A stretch of DNA of 48,435 nt from contig NZ_LZGS01000008.1 of NCBI RefSeq assembly GCF_001690495.1, forward strand, positions 1 to 48,435. Direction: 5' to 3'. This document shows, one piece after another, positions 29,850 to 37,433 of this stretch (the stretch's first letter is position 1; each line of letters starts with the position of its first letter). Position numbers and translations under genes: made by a program. A model generated the notes under the pieces. That model was not told the DNA's origin, did not search any database, and worked only from the letters and a program-made list of their open reading frames with translations. The DNA is from Gilliamella sp. App4-10. GTDB taxonomy: Bacteria; Pseudomonadota; Gammaproteobacteria; Enterobacterales; Orbaceae.

Positions 29850-29969
29850 CTATAAAAGTAAAAGGTTTTTAAAACAAAAAATCCTCCATAAAGGAGGATT
29901 GAAAAGTAGGATGAATAGAGAAGAGAAAGTTGGTTTTGAATCTAATCTGTCAATTGGTATTAAAAACAT
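29850..29969 (-). CDS. Candidate 39-residue leader peptide before the pyrD-type gene
   Basis: ATG at 29969, TAG at 29850-29852, 39 residues. GAGAA lies 7 nt upstream of the ATG, and the predicted transcription start is about 27 nt upstream. The peptide is hydrophobic and rich in Phe, Leu and Ile, with no recognised family. The ORF runs through the pyrimidine-rich segment and across the terminator hairpin, ending 50 nt before the pyrD-type start codon. This is the layout of pyrL in the E. coli pyrBI leader (44 residues). A coding role is inferred from position, not from conservation. Confidence 0.45.
   Translation of the reverse strand: MFLIPIDRLDSKPTFSSLFILLFNPPLWRIFCFKNLLLL
29871..29900 (-). 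terminator. Leader terminator (candidate attenuator) upstream of the pyrD-type gene
   Basis: Read on the minus strand, AATCCTCC pairs with GGAGGATT over 8 bp with a 5-nt loop, followed by TTTTTGTTTT. It lies 71 nt upstream of the start codon at 29799, on the same strand and downstream of a good promoter-like element, with no other gene that it could end. Preceding it (29901-29939) the transcript is very rich in U and C. Confidence 0.75.
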
Positions 29970-30001
29970 TACGTTATTCTCTATAGTATTAATTTCTAGT
30001 C

Positions 30002-30029
30002 ATTTTATCCTAACAAAATTAAAGTTCAA
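30002..30029 (-). promoter_or_regulatory. Candidate promoter of the pyrD-type gene and its leader
   Basis: On the minus strand, TTGAAC (30029-30024), a 16-nt spacer and TAAAAT (30007-30002; 5 of 6 consensus). Initiation would fall near 29996, giving a leader of about 197 nt. Confidence 0.55.
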
Positions 30030-30148
30030 TATGAAAATATGAAAAATATGTAACTAAATGAAAAGGTTACAGTGTTTTTTTTGAGATTTTTAATTATAAC
30101 TTCTTCACCTTAAGATTTATAGAGTATAAAAAATAGGCAAAATATTAT

Positions 30149-30162
30149 TTTATTTATATCAA
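30149..30162 (+). promoter_or_regulatory. FNR-box-like site upstream of the fumarate reductase gene
   Basis: TTTATTTATATCAA matches the FNR consensus TTGAT-N4-ATCAA at 9 of 10 informative positions. A perfect TATAAT follows at 30169-30174. The spacing (box centre about 26 bp before the start implied by that -10) does not fit classic class II activation, and the AT-rich background raises the chance of random matches. Confidence 0.35.
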
Positions 30163-30318
30163 TAATTTTATAATTAATTAATAAATCTAAAAAAAATTCG
30201 TCGAAAAAATGATACACATTACGATTAATGTAGCTAATGAAACTAGAGAACGATTATTTGTAATGTCATCATTACTGATAACTATGAAAGTTAAATATTA
30301 ATGATTAGGTATATAAAA

Positions 30319-33090
30319 ATGAAAAATGAACATATTTTTAGGCCGATCACCCTACCTAATGGAGTCGAACTAAAAAATTGCATAGTGATGGCGCCAATGA
30401 CAACTTGCTCTGGTTTTCACGATGGTTCCGTTACACATGATCTGATTGAGTATTATCGCGTAAGAGCTGGCGAAATTGGAACAGTTATTGTCGAATGTGG
30501 ATTTGTTGATAATAAAGGATTAGCTTTTCCTGGCGCTATTGGTTTAGATTGTGATGATAAGATTGAAGGATTAGCAAAAATTGCTAAAGCTATCAAAGAA
30601 CAAGGTTCTAAAGCAATTATTCAAGTTTACCATGGTGGTCGAATGGTTGAACCAAAGTTAATTGGTGGTCAATCTCCTGTCGGACCTAGTGCTATTGCAG
30701 CTCCACGCCCTAATGCAGCTACTCCAATTGAATTGACTGCTGATGAAGTGGACGAACTGATTGACAAATTTGGTCAGGCAGTGCGTCGAGCTATTCAGGC
30801 TGGTTTTGATGGCGTAGAGATTCATGGTGCTAATACTTATTTAATTCAACAATTCTATTCACCTAATTCAAATCAACGAGATGATAAATGGGGGGGTAAT
30901 CGTGATAATCGCGCTCAATTCCCTCTTGCTGTATTAGATATTACCCATAATATGGTTAAGCAATATGCAACCCCTAGATTTATTGTTGGATATCGTTTTT
31001 CACCAGAAGAGATAGAAGTCCCAGGAATTCGTTTTGATGACACAATGTATTTACTTGAAAAATTGGCTAAAAAAGGGCTAGATTATGTTCATTTCTCAAT
31101 GGGAACAACGCTTAGATCGTCGATTGTTGATACTCAGGATCCAACTCCTTTAATCAAAAAATATGTTGCAATGCGTTCAGCAACATTAGCTAAAATTCCT
31201 GTTGTGGGTGTTGGGAATGTTATTAATCTAAGTGATGTTGATGATGCAATCAACAATGGTTATGACTTAGTTGCGGTTGGTCGAGCCTGCATTGCTTATC
31301 CTGACTGGGTAAATCGCATAAAGAAAGGTGAAAAACTAGAACTCTTCATCGATAGTGATAAGCGTGAGGCTCTTAATATTCCTGTACCTCTATGGCATTT
31401 TTCTCTTGTTGAAAGCTTGATTCGTGATGTTAATCTTAATGTGAAAAAATTCAAACCCGGTAATTACCAAGAGAAAGTTAATGACGAATCTTATGAATTC
31501 CTTATTAATGTTGAATTAGGTAAAGACTTTATTAAAAATATAAAATTAGTGAATGAGAAAGAGTTTGATAATGACGTTTTAGGTAATTTTTCGGTTATTA
31601 AAAATAGAATTATTGGTTCAAATAGTCCGCATGTTGATACGATTTCGGGAGCAACTACTCAGTGCGAGGCTTTTAAAAAAGCAGTCACTAAAGCAATGGC
31701 AAAATCTAACAAAGCAGCAATTATTGCTGAAGGTGGCAATCCTGATGACCAGTCTTTCGATGTTGTGATTGTTGGTAGTGGGGGGGCAGGTCTTGTTGCT
31801 GCTATTCAAGCTCGTGATCTTGGTGCAAGTGTAGTTATAGTTGAGCAAATGTCTGTCATTGGTGGTAATACCAATAAAGCCTCGGCTGGAATGAATGCCG
31901 CAGAAACCAAGTTCCAAAAACTCAAAGGTATTGTAGATACTAAAGAACTCTTTTATAAAGAAACCATGACAGGTGGAAAAAATAAAAATAATCCAGCATT
32001 ATTACGTTATTTTGTTGAAAACGCACCTGATGCCATTAATTGGTTAGATGAAAATGGTATTGAATTAAGCAATATTACAACAACGGGTGGGATGAGCATC
32101 GATCGCACTCACCGTCCAGAAAGTGGTGCCGCGGTAGGGGGATTTTTAATTAGTGGCCTAGTAAAAAATATTAACAAGCGCGCAATTGAAGTGATGCTTG
32201 ATACTAAGGTTACTGAAATTGCAACCGAAAACCATAAAGTTGTTGGCGTTAAAGTTTTAGAAGAAGATGGTTCAACTCATGTTATAAAAACTAAAGCAGT
32301 TGTTATTGCAACGGGAGGATTCAGTGCCAATACTGCCATGGTTGAAAAATATCGTCCAGATCTCAAAGGCTTTGTCACTACCAATCACAAAGGCGCGACT
32401 GGTTCAGGTATTATGATATTAGAAAAACTTGGTGCAGGAACTGTTGATATGGGGGAAATTCAAATTCATCCAACGGTTGAACAAACAAGTTCATATTTAA
32501 TTTCTGAGTCTATTCGAGGTGGTGGCGCAATACTTATATCACAAAAAGGTCAACGATTTGTTAATGAACTTGATACAAGGGATAAAGTATCAGCTGAAAT
32601 TATCAAATTACCGGAACATTATGCTTATATCTTGTTTGATCAACAAGTTCGTGATGAAAACAAAGCTGTTGAAGAATATATTTCAAATAAACTTGTAACC
32701 CAAGCAAGCACCATTAAAGAATTAGCACAACAATTATCGATTGACGGTAACACATTAGCTAAAACTGTAGAACGTTACAATCAGTTTGTCATCACTAAAC
32801 ACGATGAAGATTTTGGTCGAACAACAGGAATACGTTACCCAATTGAAAAAGGTCCTTTTTATGCAATAAAAATTGCGCCTGGAGTTCACCACACCATGGG
32901 CGGTGTAACTATCAATACGCAAACACAAGTCTTAGATGCAAATAAAAATATCATTCAAGGTGTTTTCGCAGCAGGCGAAGTTGTGGGGGGCGTACATGGC
33001 GCTAACCGTATTGGTGGTAATGCGGTTGCAGATATCATTATTTTTGGTATTCAAGCGGGTACCAAAGCTGCTGATTATATTAAAAGTTAA
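30319..33090 (+). CDS. Three-domain NAD(P)H-dependent fumarate reductase (OYE + FMN_bind + FAD_binding_2)
   Basis: A 923-residue soluble flavoprotein with no signal peptide, so cytosolic. Domain 1 (about 5-345) is an Old Yellow Enzyme barrel (VMAPMTT, IQVYHGGRM, EIHGANTYLIQQF). Domain 2 (about 380-465) is FMN_bind with DTISGATT, whose Thr446 is the predicted site of covalent FMN attachment by ApbE. Domain 3 (about 480-923) is a fumarate-reductase flavoprotein with GSGGAGLVAA, the proton-relay/substrate Arg in ESIRGGGA, HHTMGG and GANRIGG. This matches the cytoplasmic NADH:fumarate reductase described in Klebsiella. ATG 30319 is preferred over ATG 30301 because of AGG 9 nt upstream. apbE follows 30 nt downstream. 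Confidence 0.9.
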   Translation: MKNEHIFRPITLPNGVELKNCIVMAPMTTCSGFHDGSVTHDLIEYYRVRAGEIGTVIVECGFVDNKGLAFPGAIGLDCDDKIEGLAKIAKAIKEQGSKAIIQVYHGGRMVEPKLIGGQSPVGPSAIAAPRPNAATPIELTADEVDELIDKFGQAVRRAIQAGFDGVEIHGANTYLIQQFYSPNSNQRDDKWGGNRDNRAQFPLAVLDITHNMVKQYATPRFIVGYRFSPEEIEVPGIRFDDTMYLLEKLAKKGLDYVHFSMGTTLRSSIVDTQDPTPLIKKYVAMRSATLAKIPVVGVGNVINLSDVDDAINNGYDLVAVGRACIAYPDWVNRIKKGEKLELFIDSDKREALNIPVPLWHFSLVESLIRDVNLNVKKFKPGNYQEKVNDESYEFLINVELGKDFIKNIKLVNEKEFDNDVLGNFSVIKNRIIGSNSPHVDTISGATTQCEAFKKAVTKAMAKSNKAAIIAEGGNPDDQSFDVVIVGSGGAGLVAAIQARDLGASVVIVEQMSVIGGNTNKASAGMNAAETKFQKLKGIVDTKELFYKETMTGGKNKNNPALLRYFVENAPDAINWLDENGIELSNITTTGGMSIDRTHRPESGAAVGGFLISGLVKNINKRAIEVMLDTKVTEIATENHKVVGVKVLEEDGSTHVIKTKAVVIATGGFSANTAMVEKYRPDLKGFVTTNHKGATGSGIMILEKLGAGTVDMGEIQIHPTVEQTSSYLISESIRGGGAILISQKGQRFVNELDTRDKVSAEIIKLPEHYAYILFDQQVRDENKAVEEYISNKLVTQASTIKELAQQLSIDGNTLAKTVERYNQFVITKHDEDFGRTTGIRYPIEKGPFYAIKIAPGVHHTMGGVTINTQTQVLDANKNIIQGVFAAGEVVGGVHGANRIGGNAVADIIIFGIQAGTKAADYIKS

Positions 33091-33120
33091 TTTTTCTATG
33101 ATTATTTGTGCTTGTTTAAC

Positions 33121-34086
33121 ATGGTAAGTTCGAGCTACGAATATACTCAAACTTTAATGGGAACAACGGTTTCATTAACGCTCTTAGAGCCTAATGAAAC
33201 CGCTGCACATACGGTTTTTCAAACCATAAAAATGCTTGAGGATAAATTGACCGTTAATAGGTCTTTATCTGAAGTTATGTCAATTAATTTAGCTGCAGGA
33301 AAACACGCCGTTACTGTGAGCCAACCAGTTTTTTCTTTAATTGAACAAGCTCAAAAAGTCAGCCTACATTTTAATAGTTGCTTTAATCTTGCCATTGGTC
33401 CTTTAGTTAAGATTTGGAAAATTGGCTTTAAAGGTTATAAAGTTCCTTCTGCCAAGTTAATTAAACAACAACTATTATTAATTGATCCTAAAAATATCGA
33501 ACTTAATGCAAATAAACATTCCGTTTTTTTAAAAAAGCAAGGAATGGAAATTGATTTAGGTGCAATTGCGAAGGGGTATATTGCCGATGTCATCAAATTG
33601 GTTTTACATGAACAGCAAGTGTACCAAGGTATCATTAACTTAGGTGGAAATGTATTAACATTAGGGGGCTCCTTAACGGATAAAAACGGCTATTGGCATG
33701 TAGGACTCCGAAAACCGTTTTCAACTAATGATAAGCTGTCTGGAATTATCAAAGTTAAAAATAAATCGATTGTGACATCGGGAATTTATGAACGTTTTTT
33801 TATGCAAAACGATCATCTTTATCATCACATATTTAATCCCCAAACAGGCTATCCACTAGACAATGAATTAGAAAGCGTGACAATAATTTCAGATTCCTCA
33901 TTGGAAGGCGATATTTATTCAACTGTTTTTTATGGATGGGGGCTTGATAAAAGCAGTAAATATTTACAAAAACATCAAAACTTATCAGCGATATTTTTGT
34001 TAAAGAATAAAACAATAGCATTAATAAATCCTGATAACTTTATTTTTCAAAAGATTGATACTCAATACAAAATAAAAGCAGATTGA
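33121..34086 (+). CDS. apbE: FAD:protein FMN transferase ApbE, cytosolic form
   Basis: Attaches FMN from FAD to Thr in the SGAT-type motif of target proteins. The 321 residues have the opening YTQTLMGTTVSLTL, IDLGAIAKGYIADV (flavin and Mg site), INLGGNVLTLG, SIVTSGIYERFF, HHIFNPQTGYP and a late DIYSTVFYGWG. There is no signal peptide or lipobox, unlike periplasmic ApbE that serves Nqr/Rnf, so it should act in the cytosol on the FMN_bind domain of the fumarate reductase directly upstream. ATG 33121 is chosen; the frame is open to TTG 33106. The ribosome-binding site is weak, so coupling to the upstream gene is likely. Confidence 0.93.
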   Translation: MVSSSYEYTQTLMGTTVSLTLLEPNETAAHTVFQTIKMLEDKLTVNRSLSEVMSINLAAGKHAVTVSQPVFSLIEQAQKVSLHFNSCFNLAIGPLVKIWKIGFKGYKVPSAKLIKQQLLLIDPKNIELNANKHSVFLKKQGMEIDLGAIAKGYIADVIKLVLHEQQVYQGIINLGGNVLTLGGSLTDKNGYWHVGLRKPFSTNDKLSGIIKVKNKSIVTSGIYERFFMQNDHLYHHIFNPQTGYPLDNELESVTIISDSSLEGDIYSTVFYGWGLDKSSKYLQKHQNLSAIFLLKNKTIALINPDNFIFQKIDTQYKIKAD

Positions 34087-34117
34087 TTATTTGATTTGCT
34101 ATCAAAAAGGGTTTTAA

Positions 34118-34144
34118 AAAAATACTGATTTTATTAGTCTTTTT
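34118..34144 (+). terminator. Weak terminator-like hairpin after apbE
   Basis: Arms 34118-34129 and 34133-34144 pair at 10 of 12 positions, mostly A-T, and end in a T-tract. The low GC of the stem makes efficiency doubtful. The remaining 200 bp to the transporter gene hold no gene. Confidence 0.3.
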
Positions 34145-34350
34145 AAAAATTCAGTTTTGTAAGGTTAGTTAATATATAAACTTCCCCACAAAAGTTGTCA
34201 GGAAAGTAATTGATTTTATTGAAATTTTTAGAGTTGTTTAAAATAGAAATCATTTTAAATAAAAATAACAACAAAGCAAAGGGTGGCATAATTGTTACTG
34301 AATCAACTCTTATAAATTAAATAATATTTAAATTTAAAAAGGAAAACACT

Positions 34351-35811
34351 ATGAACGTAGTCAAGAAACCGCCGGTGAAATGGCTGCCACTTATAATTAT
34401 TGTGGCATTTTCAGCGATACTCTGGTTGTTTGTATCACCACCTGAAGGTATTAGCCAAGAAGGTTGGCAAACCAGCATTATTTTTGTGGCAACAATTGCC
34501 AGTATTGTAGCTGAAATAATGCCTATTGGCGCAATCGGCCTATTAGCGATTACAATTTTTGCTGTATTGAGACCTTCTGGTGCAATAACCGCTGCTGAAT
34601 CGATAAAAGTATCGCTAAGTGAACTAAATAGCAGCCTTATTTGGCTAATTGTTATTGCTTTTATGATTGCCCGTGGCTTTATCAAGACTGGTTTAAGTAA
34701 ACGCATTGCCTATTATCTTGTTAAGATTTTAGGTAAAAGTACATTGGGGCTTGCTTATGGTTTATCTGTCACTGATATTGCTTTGGCGCCAGCTATTCCA
34801 AGTACAACAGCACGTGCTGGTGGGGTTATTTACCCAATAGCAGAAGCTTTAGCAATCAATTTTAATTCTAACCCCAAAGATGAGTCAAGAAACCGCATTG
34901 GTACATTTTTAATGTTAACGATTAGCCATGTTAATGATATTACCTCGGCAATGTTTTTAACAGCGTTTACTGGCAACTTATTAGCCGCTAAATTAGTTAC
35001 AACATCGTTGGGTATTACATTAGGCTGGGGACAATGGTTTGTTGCAGCAATTGTGCCATGCTTAGTTTCATTTATTGTGATTCCTTTGGTTATTTACTTT
35101 TTAACTAATCCAGAATTAAAAAGAACACCAGAAGCCCCAAAATTAGCCACTGAAGAATTAAAAAAAATGGGGGCAATTAAAGCTAAAGAGATCATTATGG
35201 GTGTTACGGTTGTACTATTGTTAGCACTTTGGATTTTTGGCAAAAACTTTGGTATTGATTCAACAACCACTGCGTTTATTGGTTTAACGATTTTGATCTT
35301 AACTGGTGTATTAAACTGGGATGATATAAAAAGTGAAAAAGCCGCTTGGGATACATTAATTTGGTTTGCTGCATTACTCATGATGGCAGGTCAAGTTAAT
35401 AAACTTGGGGTAACAAAATGGTTAGGTGACACAATAGGTAGTGCAGTGCAAGGTCATTTAGGAGAAAGTAGTTGGGTATTTATATTAGTTATTTTATGTG
35501 TTGCTTATGTTTATTTACATTATTTCTTTGCAAGTGGAAATGCTCATATAGCTGCATTATTCCCTGTTTTCTTATCGATTGCTATTACGCTTGGCGTACC
35601 AACATTAATTGCAATTTTTGCTTTGGTTATTTGTACTAACTATTTTGGTTCAATTACACAGTTTGCCAATGCTCGTAATCCATTGTTATTTGCTGAAGGG
35701 TTTGTGCCAGTAAAAACCTGGTGGAAAGTAGGATTTATTTGTAGTGTTGTAAATTTGATTATCGTATTTACTGTCGGTATTTTATGGTGGAAAATTATTG
35801 GCCTCGGTTAA
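34351..35811 (+). CDS. DASS-family (SLC13) C4-dicarboxylate/anion transporter
   Basis: A 486-residue inner-membrane protein with 12 or so hydrophobic segments, of the CitT/TtdT branch that exchanges citrate, tartrate, succinate or fumarate. Features are SSLIWLIVIAFMIARGFIKTGL (the family SNSVIW-like region), ALAPAIPSTTARAGGVIYPI (substrate and Na motif SNT-like), HYFFASGNAHIAALFPVF in the second repeat and a C-terminal LWWKI. AAAAAGGAAAAC precedes the ATG at good spacing. It lies 264 bp after apbE on the same strand. Its position beside a fumarate reductase suggests uptake of fumarate or malate against succinate, but substrate and coupling are inferred. Confidence 0.85.
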   Translation: MNVVKKPPVKWLPLIIIVAFSAILWLFVSPPEGISQEGWQTSIIFVATIASIVAEIMPIGAIGLLAITIFAVLRPSGAITAAESIKVSLSELNSSLIWLIVIAFMIARGFIKTGLSKRIAYYLVKILGKSTLGLAYGLSVTDIALAPAIPSTTARAGGVIYPIAEALAINFNSNPKDESRNRIGTFLMLTISHVNDITSAMFLTAFTGNLLAAKLVTTSLGITLGWGQWFVAAIVPCLVSFIVIPLVIYFLTNPELKRTPEAPKLATEELKKMGAIKAKEIIMGVTVVLLLALWIFGKNFGIDSTTTAFIGLTILILTGVLNWDDIKSEKAAWDTLIWFAALLMMAGQVNKLGVTKWLGDTIGSAVQGHLGESSWVFILVILCVAYVYLHYFFASGNAHIAALFPVFLSIAITLGVPTLIAIFALVICTNYFGSITQFANARNPLLFAEGFVPVKTWWKVGFICSVVNLIIVFTVGILWWKIIGLG

Positions 35812-35846
35812 TAATTAGCTGATAGTTCTTTTACTAATTAATGTAT

Positions 35847-35875
35847 ATACCGCCATATTGATTGGCGGTATTTCT
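35847..35875. terminator. Terminator between the transporter and ppx
   Basis: ATACCGCCA (35847-35855) pairs with TGGCGGTAT (35863-35871) over 9 bp with a 7-nt loop, followed by TTCT. Only a short T-tract is present, but it sits between two convergent genes. Confidence 0.65.
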
Positions 35876-35899
35876 ATGTATAAATATAATTTTTATAGC

Positions 35900-37423
35900 C
35901 TAGCAAATTGCAATTGATAATTCCCAATCCTCAATCATTTTCCAATATTTTTGCTCTTGTTCTAAATCAAGTAATATCAATTTATTATTTTCAACAAATT
36001 CTTGGTTAACTTCTAAGGTCACTTTGGTTAGTTTACTTTTTGATAATTCCAATTGAAACGCCTGTAAATCGAGTTCAGCATTTCGTTGATTGTTTATCAA
36101 GATAGATAATCTAAGGATTTGCATTAACGATATTATATATTTATATTCAAACAAGCTAAAATAAGGTAATTCATCAATGTTGATCGACTTTCTATGATAA
36201 CGAACAAGAGTAGATAAAAGTAATTGTTGTTCTTCATTAAATCCTGGTAGGTTACTATTTTGTAAAATATAACTTGAATGTTTATGAATTGAAGAAAAGT
36301 TAATTTTTAAACCTACTTCATGTAACTGAGCGGCCCAATATAATATAGATTCAAGGCTGGATGGAATCGTGATTGTTGCTTGTTGTTGCCATTGTGCAAA
36401 TAAATATTTTGCAGTTTTAACAACTTGTTTTGCATGGCGTTGATCTATGTTGTAATGTTCTAAAAGCGATTGTGCGGTGTTTTGTCTAATATCGCGATAA
36501 TTAGGTCCATCAATCAACTCGTAAAGCACGCCTTCTCGTAAAGCACATGAACTAAACTGTAAGGCCTCTATCCCCAGCGCATTAAAAACACCGCTAAATA
36601 TAGCTAGCCCACTAACAAATACGTTTTTCCTTTCATTGGAAAGCGAAGGGTAATTAATATCGTGAAAAGATTTAAATTCCAAAACATAACTAATTAAATC
36701 ATCAAGCCTTTTAGGTGTGATAATACCATCACTGACACCAAGATCTAATAAGATATGATAAATAGATTTAATGGTTCCAGACGTTCCAAACGCTGCTGTG
36801 ATATTCAATTTTTTTATTCTATTGATCATGCTTTCTATTTGCTGTTCAGCAGCAAGTTTTGCTCGTTGAAATAACACCGCATCAATTTTTTGTTCATAAA
36901 AAAATTGTTTTGTATAAGTTACACATCCCATGGGACGACTAGCAACAATTAAAGGGGTTAAATCATTCCCTTTGCCTATCGCAATTTCAGTAGAACCGCC
37001 GCCGATATCTATCACAAGTTTTGTATCGGTTGGCGATGTTGATTCTGCTGTCATGGTGCCTAAATAAATAAGACGAGCTTCTTCTTGGCCTGAAATAATT
37101 TCAACAGGAAAAGGGAATACTTTAGCCGCTGCCATTAAAAATTTATGTCTATTTTTTGCCACCCTTAAAGTATGCGTTGCGACAACACGAACATGTTCGG
37201 AAGGAAATCCATTTAATCGTTCGGCAAATAGCGCAAGGCATTCTACGCCTTGCATAATGCTTGATTCACTAAGTTCTTTATTGGCATTAAGCCCAGTGGC
37301 AAGATGAATATTTTTTTTATTTTTATAAATAATTTGTATGGCACCATTAATGACACGGGCAATAACCATATGAAAACTATTTGAACCAAGATCCACTACC
37401 GCATATTCATTGAATTTATTCAC
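35900..37423 (-). CDS. ppx: Exopolyphosphatase, GTG start
   Basis: Releases phosphate processively from polyphosphate ends. The 507 residues form an ASKHA-fold N-terminal half (AVVDLGSNSFHMVIARV, SGQEEARLIYLG, LVIDIGGGSTEI, RPMGCVTYTKQFF, FGTSGT) and a helical HD-like C-terminal half (LHEVGLKINFSSIHKHSSYIL), the Ppx rather than the purely short form. The start codon is GTG 37423 with AAGGA 8-9 nt upstream. It begins 10 nt after the ppk stop, so ppk and ppx form one unit as in E. coli, with GppA-type (p)ppGpp hydrolysis a possible side activity. Confidence 0.93.
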   Translation of the reverse strand: MNKFNEYAVVDLGSNSFHMVIARVINGAIQIIYKNKKNIHLATGLNANKELSESSIMQGVECLALFAERLNGFPSEHVRVVATHTLRVAKNRHKFLMAAAKVFPFPVEIISGQEEARLIYLGTMTAESTSPTDTKLVIDIGGGSTEIAIGKGNDLTPLIVASRPMGCVTYTKQFFYEQKIDAVLFQRAKLAAEQQIESMINRIKKLNITAAFGTSGTIKSIYHILLDLGVSDGIITPKRLDDLISYVLEFKSFHDINYPSLSNERKNVFVSGLAIFSGVFNALGIEALQFSSCALREGVLYELIDGPNYRDIRQNTAQSLLEHYNIDQRHAKQVVKTAKYLFAQWQQQATITIPSSLESILYWAAQLHEVGLKINFSSIHKHSSYILQNSNLPGFNEEQQLLLSTLVRYHRKSINIDELPYFSLFEYKYIISLMQILRLSILINNQRNAELDLQAFQLELSKSKLTKVTLEVNQEFVENNKLILLDLEQEQKYWKMIEDWELSIAIC

Positions 37424-37433
37424 TTAAAAATCC

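Noticed and set aside
30301-30321. Upstream ATG 30301 for the fumarate reductase
   Set aside because: No ribosome-binding site before it, whereas ATG 30319 has AGG at workable spacing; the choice affects only six residues.
34210-34223. FNR-box-like TTGATTTTATTGAA before the dicarboxylate transporter
   Set aside because: 8 of 10 match with both changes in one half-site, too weak in this base composition.
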